Assembly (NCBI RefSeq): GCF_004331915.1
Contig: NZ_CP036528.1
Coordinates: 224,906 to 288,905 of the forward strand
Direction: 5' to 3'
Source of the DNA: Ureibacillus thermophilus
Lineage (GTDB): Bacteria; Bacillota; Bacilli; Bacillales_A; Planococcaceae
Length of the DNA: 64,000 nucleotides
This document shows, in pieces, positions 17,669 to 27,316 of the stretch. Position 1 is the stretch's first letter, and each line of letters opens with the position of its first letter. The translations under genes and the position numbers were made by a program. The notes beneath the pieces were generated by a model. The model ran no database searches, was not told the DNA's origin, and was given only the letters and a program-made list of their open reading frames with translations.

Positions 17669-19156
17669 CTATTTTATTCCTTTCATTGCTTTTGAAATGA
17701 TTGGAGTTAAAATCAAGACGATTACGCCAAGGACAATAGATATGCCGCCCAATAAGCCGAAATACGTAAATTCATTAACCACTTCATATAATCTAACAAG
17801 CTGTGCGTTAATAGCTTGGGCAGCAGCACTTGTTAAAAACCAAAGAGCCATTGTTTGGGAAGCAAAGGCTTTTGGTGCAAGTTTTGTTGTAGCAGACAAA
17901 CCTACAGGTGAAAGCAACAGCTCACCAATAACTACTAAAAAGAATGATAAAACAAGCCATAACGGGCTAACTAATTCTGTTCCGCCAGAAATTTTCGATG
18001 GAATCATCATAATGATGAAAGAAGCCCCGGCAAAGAATAAGGAAATCGAAAACTTAAGCGGTGTAGAAGGCTGACGATTGCCAAGTTTTAGCCACAACCA
18101 TGCAAAAATTGGAGCAAAAATAATTACAAACAATGGGTTTAATGATTGGAACCAGGAAGCTTTTAATTCAAAGCTGCCTACATTTAAATCTGTTCTTGTA
18201 TCTGCGTAAGTTGCTAAAATTGTTGCCCCTTGTTCTTGGATGGCCCAGAACATCACGGCTGCAATAAACAACGGTATATAAGCCAATACACGGGATTTTT
18301 CATCTTTTGACGTTTTTGGACTTCTATACATAATGATGAAAAATGCAGTTGGTATTAAAATACCTAATGTTGTAATAATGGCGCTGAATACACCCATTGT
18401 CAAATTGCCTGTTAAATATAATCCGCCCAATACAACAACAATAGCCACTATCATAATAGTGAAATTAAAAATAGCTTTTTTCTTTTCCTCTTCATTTAAT
18501 GGGTTCGGCACTTGAAGACCAGCTAAACCTAAATTTTTCTTTTGAGTAAGAACATAAGTAATTAAACCTAGCAACATCCCGATGCCGGCTAAACCGAAGC
18601 CTAAATGGAAGCTGTAATCTTCTCCGATTGTTCCAACAATAAACGGTGCAATAAATGCCCCCATATTGATACCCATATAGAAAATGCTGAAACCGGAATC
18701 ACGACGAACATCATTTTCAGCATACATATCTCCTACAACAGAGGAAACATTCGTTTTTAATAAACCGGTACCGATAATAATAAATACCATTGATAATAAA
18801 AGACCTGTTAAAGCAAGAGGTAATGCTAAAATGAAATGCCCAATCATAATGAGAATTCCACCGTAAAACACTGTCTTGCGAGGTCCCCATACCCGGTCGG
18901 AAATCCAGCCTCCGATAATACCGGACATATACACTAAGGAACCATAAATCGCCATGATGGAGTTAGCCGTACCTCTGTCAAGCCCTAATCCACCTTCGTT
19001 CAATTCATAGTACATATAAAAAATTAAAATCGCCCGCATTCCATAATAGGAAAAGCGTTCCCAAAACTCAGTAAAAAATAGTGTCAGCAACCCTTTAGGA
19101 TGTCCAAAGAATCCTTTCTGGGGGACGGACTTTACTATCTCTTCTTTTGATAACAT
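17669..19156 (-). CDS. dtpT: Proton-dependent di/tripeptide transporter (POT family)
   Basis: 495-aa, about 14-segment H+/peptide symporter. The N-terminal TEFWERFSYYGMRAIL contains the POT signature ExxERFxYYG used for proton coupling and substrate binding. The second family motif lies in FSIFYMGINMGAFIAPFI. Length and motifs match the lactococcal DtpT type. The gene stands alone. Its upstream region to 19413 is AT-rich without a recognised regulatory site. Confidence 0.93.
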   Translation of the reverse strand: MLSKEEIVKSVPQKGFFGHPKGLLTLFFTEFWERFSYYGMRAILIFYMYYELNEGGLGLDRGTANSIMAIYGSLVYMSGIIGGWISDRVWGPRKTVFYGGILIMIGHFILALPLALTGLLLSMVFIIIGTGLLKTNVSSVVGDMYAENDVRRDSGFSIFYMGINMGAFIAPFIVGTIGEDYSFHLGFGLAGIGMLLGLITYVLTQKKNLGLAGLQVPNPLNEEEKKKAIFNFTIMIVAIVVVLGGLYLTGNLTMGVFSAIITTLGILIPTAFFIIMYRSPKTSKDEKSRVLAYIPLFIAAVMFWAIQEQGATILATYADTRTDLNVGSFELKASWFQSLNPLFVIIFAPIFAWLWLKLGNRQPSTPLKFSISLFFAGASFIIMMIPSKISGGTELVSPLWLVLSFFLVVIGELLLSPVGLSATTKLAPKAFASQTMALWFLTSAAAQAINAQLVRLYEVVNEFTYFGLLGGISIVLGVIVLILTPIISKAMKGIK

Positions 19157-19383
19157 CTATTACCCTTCTTTCCATTATTATACTTTTTCCTTTTTTCTGA
19201 AAATTCCGTCGCTTGCAAATCAACTACATTAAATAGTTATAATGAATAACGAACACTTTTTCAATATATTTGCATAATGTTTAAATTTTTCGTTTATTAA
19301 GCATCTTCCTAAATTTCATATTTTTTAACCTTTTTCTTTACAAATTTAAAATAAAGTAGCTATATTAATATAACAATAAAAAA

Positions 19384-19405
19384 CGAGGGATATTAGAATC
19401 CCTCG
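19384..19405 (-). terminator. Terminator of hflX
   Basis: CGAGGGAT and ATCCCTCG arms with a 6-nt loop, followed on the reverse strand by a T-run. Confidence 0.85.
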
Positions 19406-19413
19406 CTCTTTTT

Positions 19414-20697
19414 CTAGTTTTTCACTACAAAGTCTTCGAATTTTTTATAATCTGCTTCCTTCAATTCAACTTTTAATCTCGTTCCTTCTTCCTCATATTC
19501 CGTTGAAAGCACTGTTGCATTTTCATTCAAATAGGAAACAATATCCCCCCGGTGGAAAGGAATCACCATTTCACAAGTGCAATAATCAGCAAAAATATGT
19601 TTCCGAATGCATTTAATTAATTCGTCCAACCCCTTGCCTTCTTTGGCGGAAATCCATAGATCGTCCCCATACACTTGTGGATAGGAAATGCCTGCTAAGT
19701 CGCATTTATTGTAAATATACAATGTTGGTACATCTTCAATACCTATCTCTTTCAATGTCTGATTCGTAACATCCACCATAAACTTGTATTCCTTATGGGA
19801 AACATCTACCACATGCAATAGTAAATCTGCTTCTCTTGCTTCCTCTAATGTGGAACGGAAAGCTTTGACTAACTGGTGTGGAAGTTTGCTGACAAACCCA
19901 ACTGTATCTGTAAGCAAAAACTGTTTTTTATCCGGCAGCTCCATTTTCCGGACTGACGTATCAAGGGTAGCAAATAGCATATCCTTCTCAAATACTTCCT
20001 TCTCTGCATGTCCGTATTTACTTATTAATTGATTCATGATGGTGGACTTTCCTGCATTGGTATATCCAACAAGGGATACAACAGGAATTTCATTTTTCCG
20101 CCTTTTTTTCCGCTGGGTTTCCCGCTGCTCTTCCACCTCATCAAGCTCTTTTCTCAACCTGGCGATTTGGTCTTCAATTTTTCTGCGGTCAAGCTCCAAC
20201 TTTGTTTCCCCAAGCCCCCTGTTTCGAAGGCTTCCACCTGTTGAGCCTGCTTGTCTTGATAAGGAAGAATGGAGACCTACAAGCCTTGGCAACATATACT
20301 GAAGCTGTGCCAACTCGACTTGCAATTTAGCCTCTTTTGTTTTTGCCCTGCGATCGAATATATCTAAAATCAAAGTTGTCCGATCAATGACTTTACAATC
20401 CAAATCCCGTTCCAGATTTCGGATTTGAGATGGGGAAAGTTCATCATTAAAGATGACGAGGTTTGCCCCTGTTTCTTCATAGAAATTTTTTATTTCATCC
20501 ACTTTACCTTTTCCTACATAGTGGGAAGGATTAATGCGTTCCAAATTTTGCGTCACTTTTCCTACCACTTCAACTTCCAAAGCATATGCAAGATTTTCAA
20601 GCTCTTCCATCGAATAATCAAAATTAGGGTCATTCAAATTGACTCCGACGAGGATTGCTTTTTCTTTCAGTTCTTCTACTTCTTTTAATCGAGTCAT
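19414..20697 (-). CDS. hflX: Ribosome-associated GTPase HflX
   Basis: GTPase that binds the 50S subunit and splits stalled or hibernating 70S ribosomes. It has an N-terminal HflX domain and a central coiled-coil with an arginine/lysine stretch (QRETQRKKRRKN). The G domain has G1 GYTNAGKSTIMN, G3 DTVGFVSKLPHQLV and G4 NKCD. An upstream in-frame ATG (20763) would add 22 residues unlike any HflX; the GGAGGG site directly before ATG 20697 decides the start (427 aa). Confidence 0.95.
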   Translation of the reverse strand: MTRLKEVEELKEKAILVGVNLNDPNFDYSMEELENLAYALEVEVVGKVTQNLERINPSHYVGKGKVDEIKNFYEETGANLVIFNDELSPSQIRNLERDLDCKVIDRTTLILDIFDRRAKTKEAKLQVELAQLQYMLPRLVGLHSSLSRQAGSTGGSLRNRGLGETKLELDRRKIEDQIARLRKELDEVEEQRETQRKKRRKNEIPVVSLVGYTNAGKSTIMNQLISKYGHAEKEVFEKDMLFATLDTSVRKMELPDKKQFLLTDTVGFVSKLPHQLVKAFRSTLEEAREADLLLHVVDVSHKEYKFMVDVTNQTLKEIGIEDVPTLYIYNKCDLAGISYPQVYGDDLWISAKEGKGLDELIKCIRKHIFADYCTCEMVIPFHRGDIVSYLNENATVLSTEYEEEGTRLKVELKEADYKKFEDFVVKN

Positions 20698-20754
20698 TAT
20701 CTTCCCTCCAATACGCGCTTTCTCTCTACAGTATATCATTACCGAAAAAAGAAA

Positions 20755-20777
20755 GACCCACAACCGATGTGTGGATC
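20755..20777 (-). terminator. Terminator after the putP remnant
   Basis: On the reverse strand a CCACA-loop-TGTGG hairpin is followed by TTTCTTTTTTC, between putP and hflX. The other flank is also T-rich, so it may work both ways. Confidence 0.7.
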
Positions 20778-20792
20778 CTTTTTTAATGTATT

Positions 20793-22158
20793 TTATTTTG
20801 CCTTTTCTTCTTTTAAGATTTCTAATGTGTGATTGAATTCCTCTTCAATTTCTGTATTTGGTTTATACGTAATCAAACTTACAACGACCGCCACAATTAA
20901 GTTGATGAAAAATCCTGGAACCATTTCATAAATAATGCCTGAAAGTGTGCTCGATTGACCCCAAATGAATGCAACAGCGGCGCCGACAACCATTCCGCTC
21001 AATGCACCGATGTTTGTCAATTTTCTCCAATACAACGCAAGAAGGATAATCGGACCAAAGGATGAACCAAATCCTGCCCAAGCAAATCCAACTAAGTCCA
21101 AAATAGAGTTGTTAGGATTCCAAGCTAAAATCGCTGCAATAATGGATACGATTAAAACAGCCAGACGGCCAGCTGCCACATAATGTTTATCCGTCGCATC
21201 TTTTTTGAATAATGCTTTATAAATATCCTCAATTAATGCAGAAGAGGTAACGATTAATTGAGAAGAAATCGTACTCATAATCGCTGCTAAAATGGCGGCC
21301 AGCAAAATTCCGGCAATAAATGGATGGAATAAAATTTTCCCCATTTCAATGAAAATTGTTTCCGGGTCATCAATCGTTAAACCGTTTTGTTGGAAGTACG
21401 CAAATCCCACAAGTGCTGTACAGATAGCGCCGACTAAGCTTAAAATCATCCAGCCGATTCCAATACGGCGGGCATTTTTCATTTCTTTTACCGTATTAAT
21501 CGCCATGAAGCGTACAATGATATGCGGCTGTCCGAAATATCCAAGCCCCCATGCAACAGATGAAATAATCCCAGCAGCTGCTGCTGTAGAAGGAAGTAAA
21601 GATAAGTGCTCAGGATTTACAGCTGTAACAGCACTGCCAACATCTGAAAACCCTCCAGTTACAAAAACCCCTACAAGAGGAACAAGTACTAAAGCCAAAA
21701 ACATGATTGTTCCTTGAACAACGTCCGTATAACTTACCGCTAAAAACCCTCCAAATAGGGTATATAATACTACAACGCCAGACACAATCAACATGCCTAA
21801 GTGGTAGTCAAGACCAAAGGAACTTTGGAAAAACTTCCCTCCAGATACCATACCGGAAGACACGTAGAATGTAAAGAATACAAGAATAACAATACCGGAA
21901 GCAATTCGCAATAATTTCGTATTGTCGCGAAGACGGTTATCCAAAAAGCTCGGAATTGTAATGGCGTCTTTGGAAACTTGCGTGTAAACCCGTAAGCGGG
22001 GTGCTACTAAAAGATAGTTTAAGTATTGTCCGACCGTTAACCCAATGGCAATCCATGCTTCGACTAAACCGGCAGCATAAATCGCACCGGGCAATCCCAT
22101 TAAGAGCCAACCGGACATATCCGCCGCACCGGCACTTAATGCTGTGGTGATTGGACCT
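20793..22158 (-). pseudogene. putP: Sodium/proline symporter, 5' end removed by an IS element
   Basis: The remaining 440+ residues are a sodium:solute symporter of the PutP type: ALSAGAADMSGWLLMGLPGA, the Na+-site region and the C-terminal segments are intact, ending LEILKEEKAK. Normal PutP starts about 50 residues earlier with the first membrane helix. Here the coding frame is lost at GPITTALSAG, where the IS4-family element begins (22159) and a TGA spans the junction. An internal ATG at 22118 could give a 441-aa protein lacking helix 1, but no ribosome site supports it. It is probably non-functional. Confidence 0.85.
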
Positions 22159-23801
22159 CAATGTCAGAAACTTATACAACCAATAATTTACAGTTAGTAG
22201 GCAACCATCTGGTTGTCTACTTTTAAAAATACTATTCAACCTACAAAGTGTTGATAATTTTCTAAAATCGGCTAAAAAAGGCAATAGGATGCCCGGGGCT
22301 TAAATTTTTATTTTTTTAAGCCCCTAATTTATTTACATTTAATAAACAAATAGGTTATATTTATCCTACGTATTGTTTATAGACACCTTTTTTGGTTTAG
22401 GGGATACTTTGTTGAGGACAGACCATTCCTTCGTGGGTAGCTTCTCCCAAACCGAATAGGTGTCTTATTTCTTATAATCACTTTCATGATTTTTGTAAAC
22501 ATTCTCTCTCTTTTGATTGGACAATCTTCTAATAATAAGTGAACCATCCTATCTTTTAATTTTCCTATTAAGATATTTGTGTTTACTTGATAATCATGTT
22601 TTCGTCTTTTTTTCTTACTCTCCTCATTAATTGTTTCATTGGCATCATTTCTCAATAAACTGACCATATTCGATAAATATATTGATGCATAGAAATCTTG
22701 TTCAATTGCGATTTTCGAACTACCCGTGAAATTTTCTATTTCGATTTTATTTTTCACATCATTATATTCTGTTTCAATTCCCCAGCGTTTAAAATAAAGA
22801 GATTTAAACTCAGAGATATCAAACTCTTCCTCGGTTAAATTTGTGACAAGTATTTCTTCCGTGCCAGAATCCAGTGGGAATCTAACTACACGAGCAGTAA
22901 TCACTTGTTTCCTATGTATTATATGAATGTTTTGATCAGCATCTTTCGCTTCGACAATTTCCTTTATCGTATTTTTTTGACATCGCATCACATATTTGAT
23001 ACCAAGGGCATCTAAATAGGCAATAAAATCTCTCGATGGATACCCTCGATCAAATAAAAAAAGATCATTTTTTAATCCAATTTGTACGAGTTCTTCAATC
23101 ATATCCTTTGCACTATCTCGCTCTGCTACCTTATATGGATTGATTCTAGAAGTAATAATGATTCCATTCTCAAGATCGTAAATACAAGAGGCACTAGCTC
23201 TTGCATAACTTGTCTTATGATTTTTTCCATACCCAAAATAATTTCGAAGCTCCTCAGTATCAGGAATTTGGAGCACACTTCCATCGATTGCGCAAAGTCT
23301 AAATCCACGATAAGTTTTAAAGGAATTTTCTTCATAATACCAATTCACAATCGCTTTTGTAAGTTTTACAAAAGCGAGAGGAGAAATCTTTTTTCGTGCG
23401 GCTGAATAGCCTTGTTTGGAAATACTAATTTCTGATAAATTAAATTTGTCGAAAAAGTCGTCAAGTTCAATTTGGAGGCTCTTTTTAACAAAGTTTAAGC
23501 TAAATAGAATAGTATTTTTAAAATTTAACTTCTTTTCTTTTCGTGTAAAATACGTTTCTTTTGTCCGAGATTCAAGCATAAACATCACATCATTCAGCAA
23601 CTTTCGAGTAATCTCAATTGCCCCTAAAAAAGTACTTTTTGTTTTCAAAAAAACCACCATCCTCGTTTTATTAACCAAAAATTGGATTCTAAAACGATTT
23701 TGGTGGACTTTTTAAAATTACAAGAGGCTTATTACCTAATTTTATAAAAGTTAAATTAAATATTATTTTCCATTAAATGTAACGTTAAGTTGATGACATT
23801 G
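22159..23801 (-). mobile_element. IS4-family insertion sequence, 1643 bp, without target-site duplication
   Basis: The ends are imperfect inverted repeats: CAATGTCAGAAACTTA at 22159 and, inverted, CAATGTCATCAACTTA ending at 23801. One transposase gene fills most of it. Flanks differ: the left side is putP coding sequence (...TTGGACCT) and the right side is group II intron sequence (TTCTCCCG...). No direct repeat is visible, so the element marks a rearrangement junction, not a simple insertion. Confidence 0.8.
22377..23678 (-). CDS. IS4-family DDE transposase
   Basis: 433-aa transposase. The DDE residues lie in CAIDGSVLQIPD (first D), LFDRGYPSRDFIAYL (second D) and YFKRWGIETEYNDVK, which is the Y-(2)-R-(3)-E-(6)-K signature of IS4. 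The frame is intact, so the element may still be active. The start is uncertain: a TTG about 10 codons inside, after GAGGATGGTGG, is a plausible alternative. Confidence 0.92.
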   Translation of the reverse strand: MVNKTRMVVFLKTKSTFLGAIEITRKLLNDVMFMLESRTKETYFTRKEKKLNFKNTILFSLNFVKKSLQIELDDFFDKFNLSEISISKQGYSAARKKISPLAFVKLTKAIVNWYYEENSFKTYRGFRLCAIDGSVLQIPDTEELRNYFGYGKNHKTSYARASASCIYDLENGIIITSRINPYKVAERDSAKDMIEELVQIGLKNDLFLFDRGYPSRDFIAYLDALGIKYVMRCQKNTIKEIVEAKDADQNIHIIHRKQVITARVVRFPLDSGTEEILVTNLTEEEFDISEFKSLYFKRWGIETEYNDVKNKIEIENFTGSSKIAIEQDFYASIYLSNMVSLLRNDANETINEESKKKRRKHDYQVNTNILIGKLKDRMVHLLLEDCPIKRERMFTKIMKVIIRNKTPIRFGRSYPRRNGLSSTKYPLNQKRCL

Positions 23802-24381
23802 TTCTCCCGTGACAGGATTTGATTCAAAAGCATCGTTATTCTCCTTCCGTGAATAGCTGTTCTCTTTATTCCAGTGGTCACTCCACCCTCCAAGAGGTCC
23901 CCCACGGGATTCACCGCTTCCTTCCTCAAGTGAGGTACTACGTTTTCTGTGTTCATCATGACTCACTGAATGCCAAGGGCTATTCTCTCTTAATTGTTCG
24001 GTCCTTCTTAGTAGTTCTAAACCAACTAATACTATGACCTCTGCTGACTTCTGACGGTTCAGCTACTTATCACTAAGTAGGTTATGAAGCGTACTTCACA
24101 TATCCGCCAGACCTCCCCGGGTAAGAATGTAATCTTTCCTTCCATCTATCTGCTTCATTTACTCTGTACCACCTTTGGCAGAAAGGACTTTGTTTTGTTT
24201 AGCAAACTCATCCAATGATACCTAGCCTTATATGAAGTTCGTGTTCCTCAGACCGGAAGTTTGCCGCTCGCTTCCTTCAGATTCCGCGTCACCACGGACA
24301 CCCTTGCGTTAAGCTAACTGTTACTTCTGCCTTCACAGTTCAGGACTTACACCCTATAGATTACACCCATGCCAGGCGCAC
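23802..24381 (-). mobile_element. Truncated group IIC intron (5' 580 nt, with start of maturase ORF)
   Basis: On the reverse strand it begins GTGCGCCTGGCATGGGTGTA at 24381 and continues with the domain I landmarks CTATAGGGTGTAAGTCC, GCAAGGGTGTCCGTGGTGAC, CTGAGGAACACGAACTTCAT and TTACCCGGGGAGGTCTGG, which I recognise as close to the Oceanobacillus group IIC intron. An intron-encoded ORF starts around 23959 and reaches LLNQILSREN, the usual maturase N-terminus, before the IS cuts it off; the frames in this stretch look damaged. It begins 6 nt after the metQ terminator stem. Confidence 0.85.
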
Positions 24382-24387
24382 TAAAAT

Positions 24388-24416
24388 AGGCAGCTTCCAA
24401 TTAGAGAAAGCTGCCT
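24388..24416 (-). terminator. metQ terminator, used as group IIC intron target
   Basis: AGGCAGCTT and AAGCTGCCT form a 9-bp stem. The T-tract side is ATTTTA and then the intron starts. Confidence 0.85.
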
Positions 24417-24426
24417 CAATTCAAAC

Positions 24427-25275
24427 TTATCTATTTTTCATCCATTCAGGTTTTCCAAAACCTTCGAACTCTGCATCAATTACTTTTTCAAATTCTTCGG
24501 ATTGAACAACTTCAATCAAATCTTTGGCAAGTTGGGAATCTTCATCCTCCGCTTTCACAGCCACTACATTGCGGTATTGATCAAGCATGTTTTCCAACGC
24601 CAACGCATCCAACAAGTTCATATTGGCTGCCAACGCATAATTGCCTGGTACAGCTGCCAAATCGGCGCTATCCACAGAACGTGGCAATTGTCCTGCTTCT
24701 AATGGTTGGAATTTCAAGTTTTTCGGATTTTCAATGATGTCTTTTTCAGACACTTTTAGTGGATCTGCATTCGGATCAATTTTAATAAGCCCTTCATCTT
24801 GAAGTGTATTGAATGCGCGGGCAGCATTTGTCGGGTCGTTTGGAATTGTGATTGTAGCCCCGTCTTCCACTTCATCCAAAGATTTATATTTGTTTGAGTA
24901 AATGCCCATTGGCGCAGTTGGAACCGTAATTAACGCTGTCAAATCCATATTGTTTTCTTTCTCAAAGTTTTCAAGATAAATTGTGTGTTGGAATAAGTTT
25001 GCTTGAATAGATCCTTCATTTAATGCTTTATTTGGTTGGATATAGTCGCTGAATTCCACAATCTCAACTTTATACCCTTTTTCTTCCAAACCTGGTTTAA
25101 TGGCTTTTTTCACCATATCGCTGTATGGTCCGGCTGTTGCCCCAATTTTAATTTCTTTTGATTCTGATGAAGTTGAATCTGCTTTACTTTTTTCACTTGA
25201 ATTACTGTTGCATGCAACAAGAAGTACCGCAACTAAAAAGACTAAAAATGTTGCTAAAAACTTTTTCACAATCAT
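24427..25275 (-). CDS. metQ: Methionine ABC transporter substrate-binding lipoprotein
   Basis: NlpA/MetQ-family lipoprotein that binds methionine outside the membrane. The signal peptide ends in the lipobox LLVAC; a Ser-rich linker and the family core KIGATAGPYSDMVKKAIKPG follow, with FSDYIQPNKALNEGSIQANLFQH-type ligand loop broken across residues 70-92. The longer in-frame ATG at 25305 lies inside metI and has no ribosome site, whereas AAAGGAAG directly precedes ATG 25275, 14 nt after the metI stop. It is the last gene of metNIQ. Confidence 0.93.
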   Translation of the reverse strand: MIVKKFLATFLVFLVAVLLVACNSNSSEKSKADSTSSESKEIKIGATAGPYSDMVKKAIKPGLEEKGYKVEIVEFSDYIQPNKALNEGSIQANLFQHTIYLENFEKENNMDLTALITVPTAPMGIYSNKYKSLDEVEDGATITIPNDPTNAARAFNTLQDEGLIKIDPNADPLKVSEKDIIENPKNLKFQPLEAGQLPRSVDSADLAAVPGNYALAANMNLLDALALENMLDQYRNVVAVKAEDEDSQLAKDLIEVVQSEEFEKVIDAEFEGFGKPEWMKNR

Positions 25276-25288
25276 TCTTCCTTTCTTT

Positions 25289-25963
25289 TTATTTTCTTTT
25301 ATCAACTAATTTGGCGATAAAATCACCGGCAAATTGAATTACTTGAACCAAAATAATTAAAATCAACACAGTTGTAATCATGATCGTATCGTCATATCGG
25401 TAATAACCAAAGCGGATGGCCAAATCCCCTATACCGCCTCCACCGACAGTACCGGCCATTGCCGAAAATCCAATCAAACTGATTAAAGTAAGGGTTATAC
25501 CTGATATGATGCCGGAACGGGACTCCAACAATAATACATGCCAAATGATCATCCAAGGGGTTGCTCCAGATGCAATGGCCGCTTCGATGACCCCTTTATC
25601 AATTTCCCTTAATGCACTTTCTACAATTCTTGCAAAAAAGGGAATGGCCGCCACCGATAATGAAACGCTTGCTGCCGTTGGTCCAATCGTTGTCCCAACA
25701 AGAAAATTAGTAAATGGAATTAACGCGACAAGCAAAATGAGGAAAGGAATCGAACGGATCAAATTCACAATAAAACCTAAAATGTTATGTATAATCCCAT
25801 TCTCCATAAACAAACCTTTATCCGTGATGTAAAGAATCACCCCGATAGGCAACCCGATCACTACAGCTACAATTAATGAGATGGAAATCATATAGATGGT
25901 TTGAAAAAAAGCGGTATTGATTTCCGGAATCAGCTCGATTAGATGATTAATATCAAATTCCAT
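25289..25963 (-). CDS. metI: Methionine ABC transporter permease
   Basis: 224-aa membrane permease with five predicted helices. The ATPase-contact EAA loop is EAAIASGATPWMIIWHVLL with the G at the right spacing. The arrangement with metN (11-bp overlap) upstream and metQ downstream is the standard methionine importer operon. It forms the homodimeric channel of the MetNIQ complex. Confidence 0.94.
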   Translation of the reverse strand: MEFDINHLIELIPEINTAFFQTIYMISISLIVAVVIGLPIGVILYITDKGLFMENGIIHNILGFIVNLIRSIPFLILLVALIPFTNFLVGTTIGPTAASVSLSVAAIPFFARIVESALREIDKGVIEAAIASGATPWMIIWHVLLLESRSGIISGITLTLISLIGFSAMAGTVGGGGIGDLAIRFGYYRYDDTIMITTVLILIILVQVIQFAGDFIAKLVDKRK

Positions 25964-26966
25964 AATTGATCACCTCCACTTGAGCGGCACGGTTTTCGAT
26001 ATATCTTAAGGCTTTTTCAATTTCCTGTTTTTCCCCTTTTAACTCCATTATAAAAATGCCCAGTGGTTCATCTTGAATATATTCAATGGATCCATGTAGG
26101 AAGTTGCCGTCTACTTGGTGTACTTTTAGCGTATCCGAAATGACACCCTCTCCAGCCACTTTCCCTTTGAAAGTCACTTTCACGATCGTTCCGGTGCATT
26201 CTAGAAGAATGGCTTCTGGAATATCATAAGAAATAACGCTGGAGATAAACTCTTTTGTGAGTTGCTCTTTCGGACTTGCGAAAATATCATAAACGCGGCC
26301 CTCTTCAATGATTCTTCCCTTCTCCATGACCGCCATCCGATCGCAAATTTCTTTTACGACGTCCATTTCATGGGTGATCAAAACGATTGTAATGTTCAAT
26401 TCTTTATTGATTTTTTTCAACAATTTTAAAATGGATTTGGTTGTCTTAGGATCGAGGGCAGAAGTGGCCTCATCACATAACAGTACCTTTGGATTATTGG
26501 CAAGAGCCCGGGCGATGGCCACCCTTTGTTTTTGGCCGCCACTGAGTTGCGCAGGATAAACATCCTTTTTATCAGATAACCCCACCATTTCCAGCAGTTC
26601 TTCCACTCTCGGTTTGATTTGATCTTTCGGAACCTTTGCCGCTTTTAAAGCGAAAGCGACATTTTCAAAAACGGTTTTTTGGCTGATGAGGTAGAAATGT
26701 TGAAAAATCATGCCAATTTTAAGTCTTGCCCGACGCAATGATTCTCCTTTTAATTTCGTCAAATCCACCCCATCCACCTTAATCGTTCCCTTTGTTGGAC
26801 GTTCCAGCAGATTGATGCACCGGAGCAAGGAACTTTTCCCTGCCCCTGAATAACCGACGATCCCGAAAATTTCTCCTTCCCGTATGGTCAAAGATACATT
26901 GTCCACCCCAACAACAGTGCCATTCTTTGTATCATATTCCTTTGTTACATTCTGAATTTCGATCAT
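25953..26966 (-). CDS. metN: Methionine ABC transporter ATP-binding protein
   Basis: 337-aa ATPase. Walker A is GYSGAGKSSLLR, the signature LSGGQKQRVAIARAL, Walker B LLCDEATSALDP and the switch histidine VLITHEMDVV. Residues ~265-337 form the NIL regulatory domain, which binds methionine and inhibits transport when the cell is replete. The upstream region lacks the S-box (SAM riboswitch) that controls this operon in Bacillus subtilis, so regulation is unknown. Confidence 0.94.
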   Translation of the reverse strand: MIEIQNVTKEYDTKNGTVVGVDNVSLTIREGEIFGIVGYSGAGKSSLLRCINLLERPTKGTIKVDGVDLTKLKGESLRRARLKIGMIFQHFYLISQKTVFENVAFALKAAKVPKDQIKPRVEELLEMVGLSDKKDVYPAQLSGGQKQRVAIARALANNPKVLLCDEATSALDPKTTKSILKLLKKINKELNITIVLITHEMDVVKEICDRMAVMEKGRIIEEGRVYDIFASPKEQLTKEFISSVISYDIPEAILLECTGTIVKVTFKGKVAGEGVISDTLKVHQVDGNFLHGSIEYIQDEPLGIFIMELKGEKQEIEKALRYIENRAAQVEVINYGI

Positions 26967-27286
26967 AAAGCTCCCTCTTTTGAACCAGGATGAAGAAAAC
27001 CTGATTAAAAATTATTAAAATAATATATCATTTTATTTTTATTGTTTTACTAGGATTTTGGAATAAAATAAAACTAAAGCGTCGACCATATCTGAACGAA
27101 AAACGCTTTATCCTATTAATATTATAAAGTAATTAGGAATTTGATAATTTAGATACTACCCACCTATGTTTATTTTGTCAATATATTAATATGATTTTGA
27201 ATTTAAGAATTTTAAAAAAAGAAAACATAAAAACCAGGTTCCAACCTTATTTATTAGAAATACTACCAAAAAAATTATTAATAAAA
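26967..27286. other. Intergenic region upstream of metN, no gene seen
   Basis: AT-rich spacer of about 320 bp. A possible hairpin AAAGCG...CGCTTT lies near 27075-27110 on either strand. No S-box, T-box specifier/NGGNACC element or ORF was recognised. Confidence 0.5.
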
Positions 27287-27312
27287 AAAACCGCCTCCCA
27301 AAAGGAAGCGAT
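27287..27312 (-). terminator. Terminator of menA
   Basis: On the reverse strand CGCTTCC-TTTT-GGGAGGCG is followed by GTTTTTTTT. Confidence 0.8.
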
Positions 27313-27316
27313 CCTA

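Noticed and set aside
23756..23966. Two overlapping 67-aa ORFs in the intron fragment
   Set aside because: They are alternative frames of the truncated intron; only one resembles the maturase N-terminus and neither is a complete gene.
26967..27286. SAM (S-box) riboswitch or T-box upstream of metN
   Set aside because: None of the conserved S-box core words or the T-box NGGNACC element could be found on the reverse strand.
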